The position numbers and the translations under genes are program-made. A DNA stretch of 23,244 bases from an uncultured Collinsella sp. Lineage in GTDB: Bacteria; Actinomycetota; Coriobacteriia; Coriobacteriales; Coriobacteriaceae. The notes beneath the pieces are model-generated. The model made no database searches. It was not told the DNA's origin and worked only from the letters and a program-made list of their open reading frames with translations. The DNA is taken from positions 1 to 23,244 of the forward strand of contig USOG01000007.1 of the NCBI GenBank assembly GCA_900556365.1, read 5' to 3'. Position 1 is the stretch's first letter, and the number at the start of each line of letters is the position of its first letter. Positions 22,277-23,244 of the stretch are shown here, one piece after another.

Positions 22277-23244
22277 GTGGGGACCGCGATCGACATGGCA
22301 TTTGACGGCGCGACGCTTGCCGCCTGCCCACTCTCGGCACTGGTGCTCTCGTTTGCCTTTTACGGGTTTTGCGGTTGGGCATGGGAGTCGACAGTATGCG
22401 CCATGCTCAATCACGGACGATTTGCCAACAGTGGCTTTTTGCTGGGGCCGTGTTGTCCTATCTATGGTGTGGGCGGCATTGCCTGCTGGCTGCTGTTGCG
22501 TGGGATTCCGGATGCCTCGAGCCAGTTTGTCGCTGCAGCGCTCGTATGCAGCGTGATTGAGTACAGCGTAGGCGTGCTGTTGGAAAAAACAACGGGCGCT
22601 CGCTTTTGGGATTACTCGCACCTGCCGTTTAACTTGCACGGACGCATTTGCCTGTACTGGGCATGCGCGTTTGGCCTGGGTGCGCTGTGCATTTGCCGTT
22701 TAGTGGAGCCGGCATTGCTGGGGCTGCTTGGCCATCTGCCGGTGTTGATTGTGCGGCTGTCCGCCTTTATCGTCGCGGTCGCGATGATGGTCGACGCGGT
22801 GTGCTCGTTGGCCAGCTGGCGCCGCCTGTCAGATCAGCTGGAACGTGTGCGCGCCGACCTTGCCGACCGCATCAACGAGTCGCTTGCCGATGCCTCGGAC
22901 TCAATGCTCGAACGTATTCCCGATTCTACGATTGACTCGGTGGCACAGACGCACATCCGTAGCCGTGCCGTTAACGCGTGGCTGGCCGAGCTGGGTGACG
23001 CCGCGCTCGATGCTCTGCGCGAGAAGGCTTCGATGCCGACGTTTATCGCGGATGGTGCTCGCGGCCTGGCGCTTGCCGCCCGCCGCGTGGCCGATGCCGC
23101 GCCGAACATGCCGCGTCCGTCGCTCAGTCGTCGCCTTGCCGGCAAGCGCATGAGCCGTCCGGTGCCAAGCGTGTCACTCAGCCGCCGCGACCTACGCTTC
23201 TTTAACGCCTTCCCGCGTCTGCGCATCAATCGCTACGAAGGTGT
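22277..23244 (+). CDS. CmpB-type putative ABC transporter permease, 3' end outside window
   Basis: The frame is open from the GTG at 22277 to the window end (322 codons, no stop), so the gene is partial. The first 180 residues hold about five hydrophobic segments and the family motifs FYGFCGWAWES (28-38), GFLLGPCCPIYG (53-64) and WDYSHLPFNLHGRICLYW (111-128), as in the ABC_trans_CmpB family. The remainder (180-322) is a hydrophilic, Arg- and Ser-rich cytoplasmic tail. AGGAGAGGG six bases upstream supports the GTG start; an ATG at 22295 is the alternative. Despite the family name no ATPase is nearby, and the true role is unclear. Confidence 0.82.
   Translation, partial: MGTAIDMAFDGATLAACPLSALVLSFAFYGFCGWAWESTVCAMLNHGRFANSGFLLGPCCPIYGVGGIACWLLLRGIPDASSQFVAAALVCSVIEYSVGVLLEKTTGARFWDYSHLPFNLHGRICLYWACAFGLGALCICRLVEPALLGLLGHLPVLIVRLSAFIVAVAMMVDAVCSLASWRRLSDQLERVRADLADRINESLADASDSMLERIPDSTIDSVAQTHIRSRAVNAWLAELGDAALDALREKASMPTFIADGARGLALAARRVADAAPNMPRPSLSRRLAGKRMSRPVPSVSLSRRDLRFFNAFPRLRINRYEG

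Noticed and set aside
22302..22935. Two short plus-strand frames (22302-22556 and 22648-22935)
   Set aside because: They are out-of-frame shadows of the CmpB-type gene that starts at 22277 and runs off the window.

Overview
The window looks like chromosomal DNA of a gut-type, high-GC actinobacterium of the class Coriobacteriia, most likely Collinsella or a close relative. This is inferred from the protein repertoire (methionine aminopeptidase with an N-terminal SEC-C zinc motif, a GGNG-type phosphofructokinase, a DUF2975/XRE pair, an M18 aminopeptidase), from GC-rich coding sequence and from strong Shine-Dalgarno sites. No database search was possible. I see no rRNA, tRNA, phage genes or intact insertion sequences.

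Layout, left to right. 1-1056: one small gene of unknown function (minus strand), then about 600 bp without a gene but with three different palindromic elements (586-715, 784-850, 913-1033). 1057-3742: divergent pfkA (minus) and M18 aminopeptidase (plus). 3741-4825: two terminators, a clear promoter and a RelB/DinJ-like antitoxin with a PIN-domain toxin. 4878-7774: three minus-strand genes, a D-2-hydroxyacid dehydrogenase, map, and a radical SAM protein. 7994-8791: an alpha/beta hydrolase. 9005-11265: a signalling pair, a PAS-like/degenerate GGDEF/receiver/HD-GYP protein followed by a stand-alone Hpt protein. 11449-12347: DUF2975 membrane protein plus XRE regulator. 12492-14876: a three-gene ABC exporter-type operon (ATPase and two permeases). 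14985-19270: a minus-strand operon for a polar amino-acid ABC importer (Tat-type lipoprotein, two permeases, ATPase) ending in a class I glutamine-amidotransferase-like peptidase C26. 19271-19727: a gene-free stretch with a promoter and a regular array of six inverted 15-bp repeats. 19728-21509: a dxs-like gene. 21737-23244: a small HD-domain hydrolase, then a CmpB-type membrane protein that runs off the window.

How the parts work together. The HD-GYP protein is the most informative protein. Its GGDEF site is degraded to GCDKF, but the RxxD inhibitory site sits exactly five residues before it and the HD-GYP metal residues are intact. This suggests a c-di-GMP-sensing, phosphorelay-controlled phosphodiesterase fed by the Hpt protein next door. 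The importer operon has a hairpin between the lipoprotein and permease genes, which would favour excess binding protein, and its last gene suggests uptake and hydrolysis of gamma-glutamyl or related compounds.

The most unusual DNA is non-coding. It comprises (a) the 19455-19670 array, six 15-bp motifs in alternating orientation with 40-41 bp steps; (b) two 67-bp palindromes (784-850 and 6884-6950) with nearly identical 20-bp arms, equal 27-nt loops of different sequence, and a compensatory base change; (c) a 121-bp cloverleaf-like element with perfect 28-bp outer arms; (d) a 130-bp imperfect palindrome; and (e) a 40-bp terminator-like repeat present twice in full and once in part. These look like families of dispersed intergenic elements whose function I cannot determine from one window.
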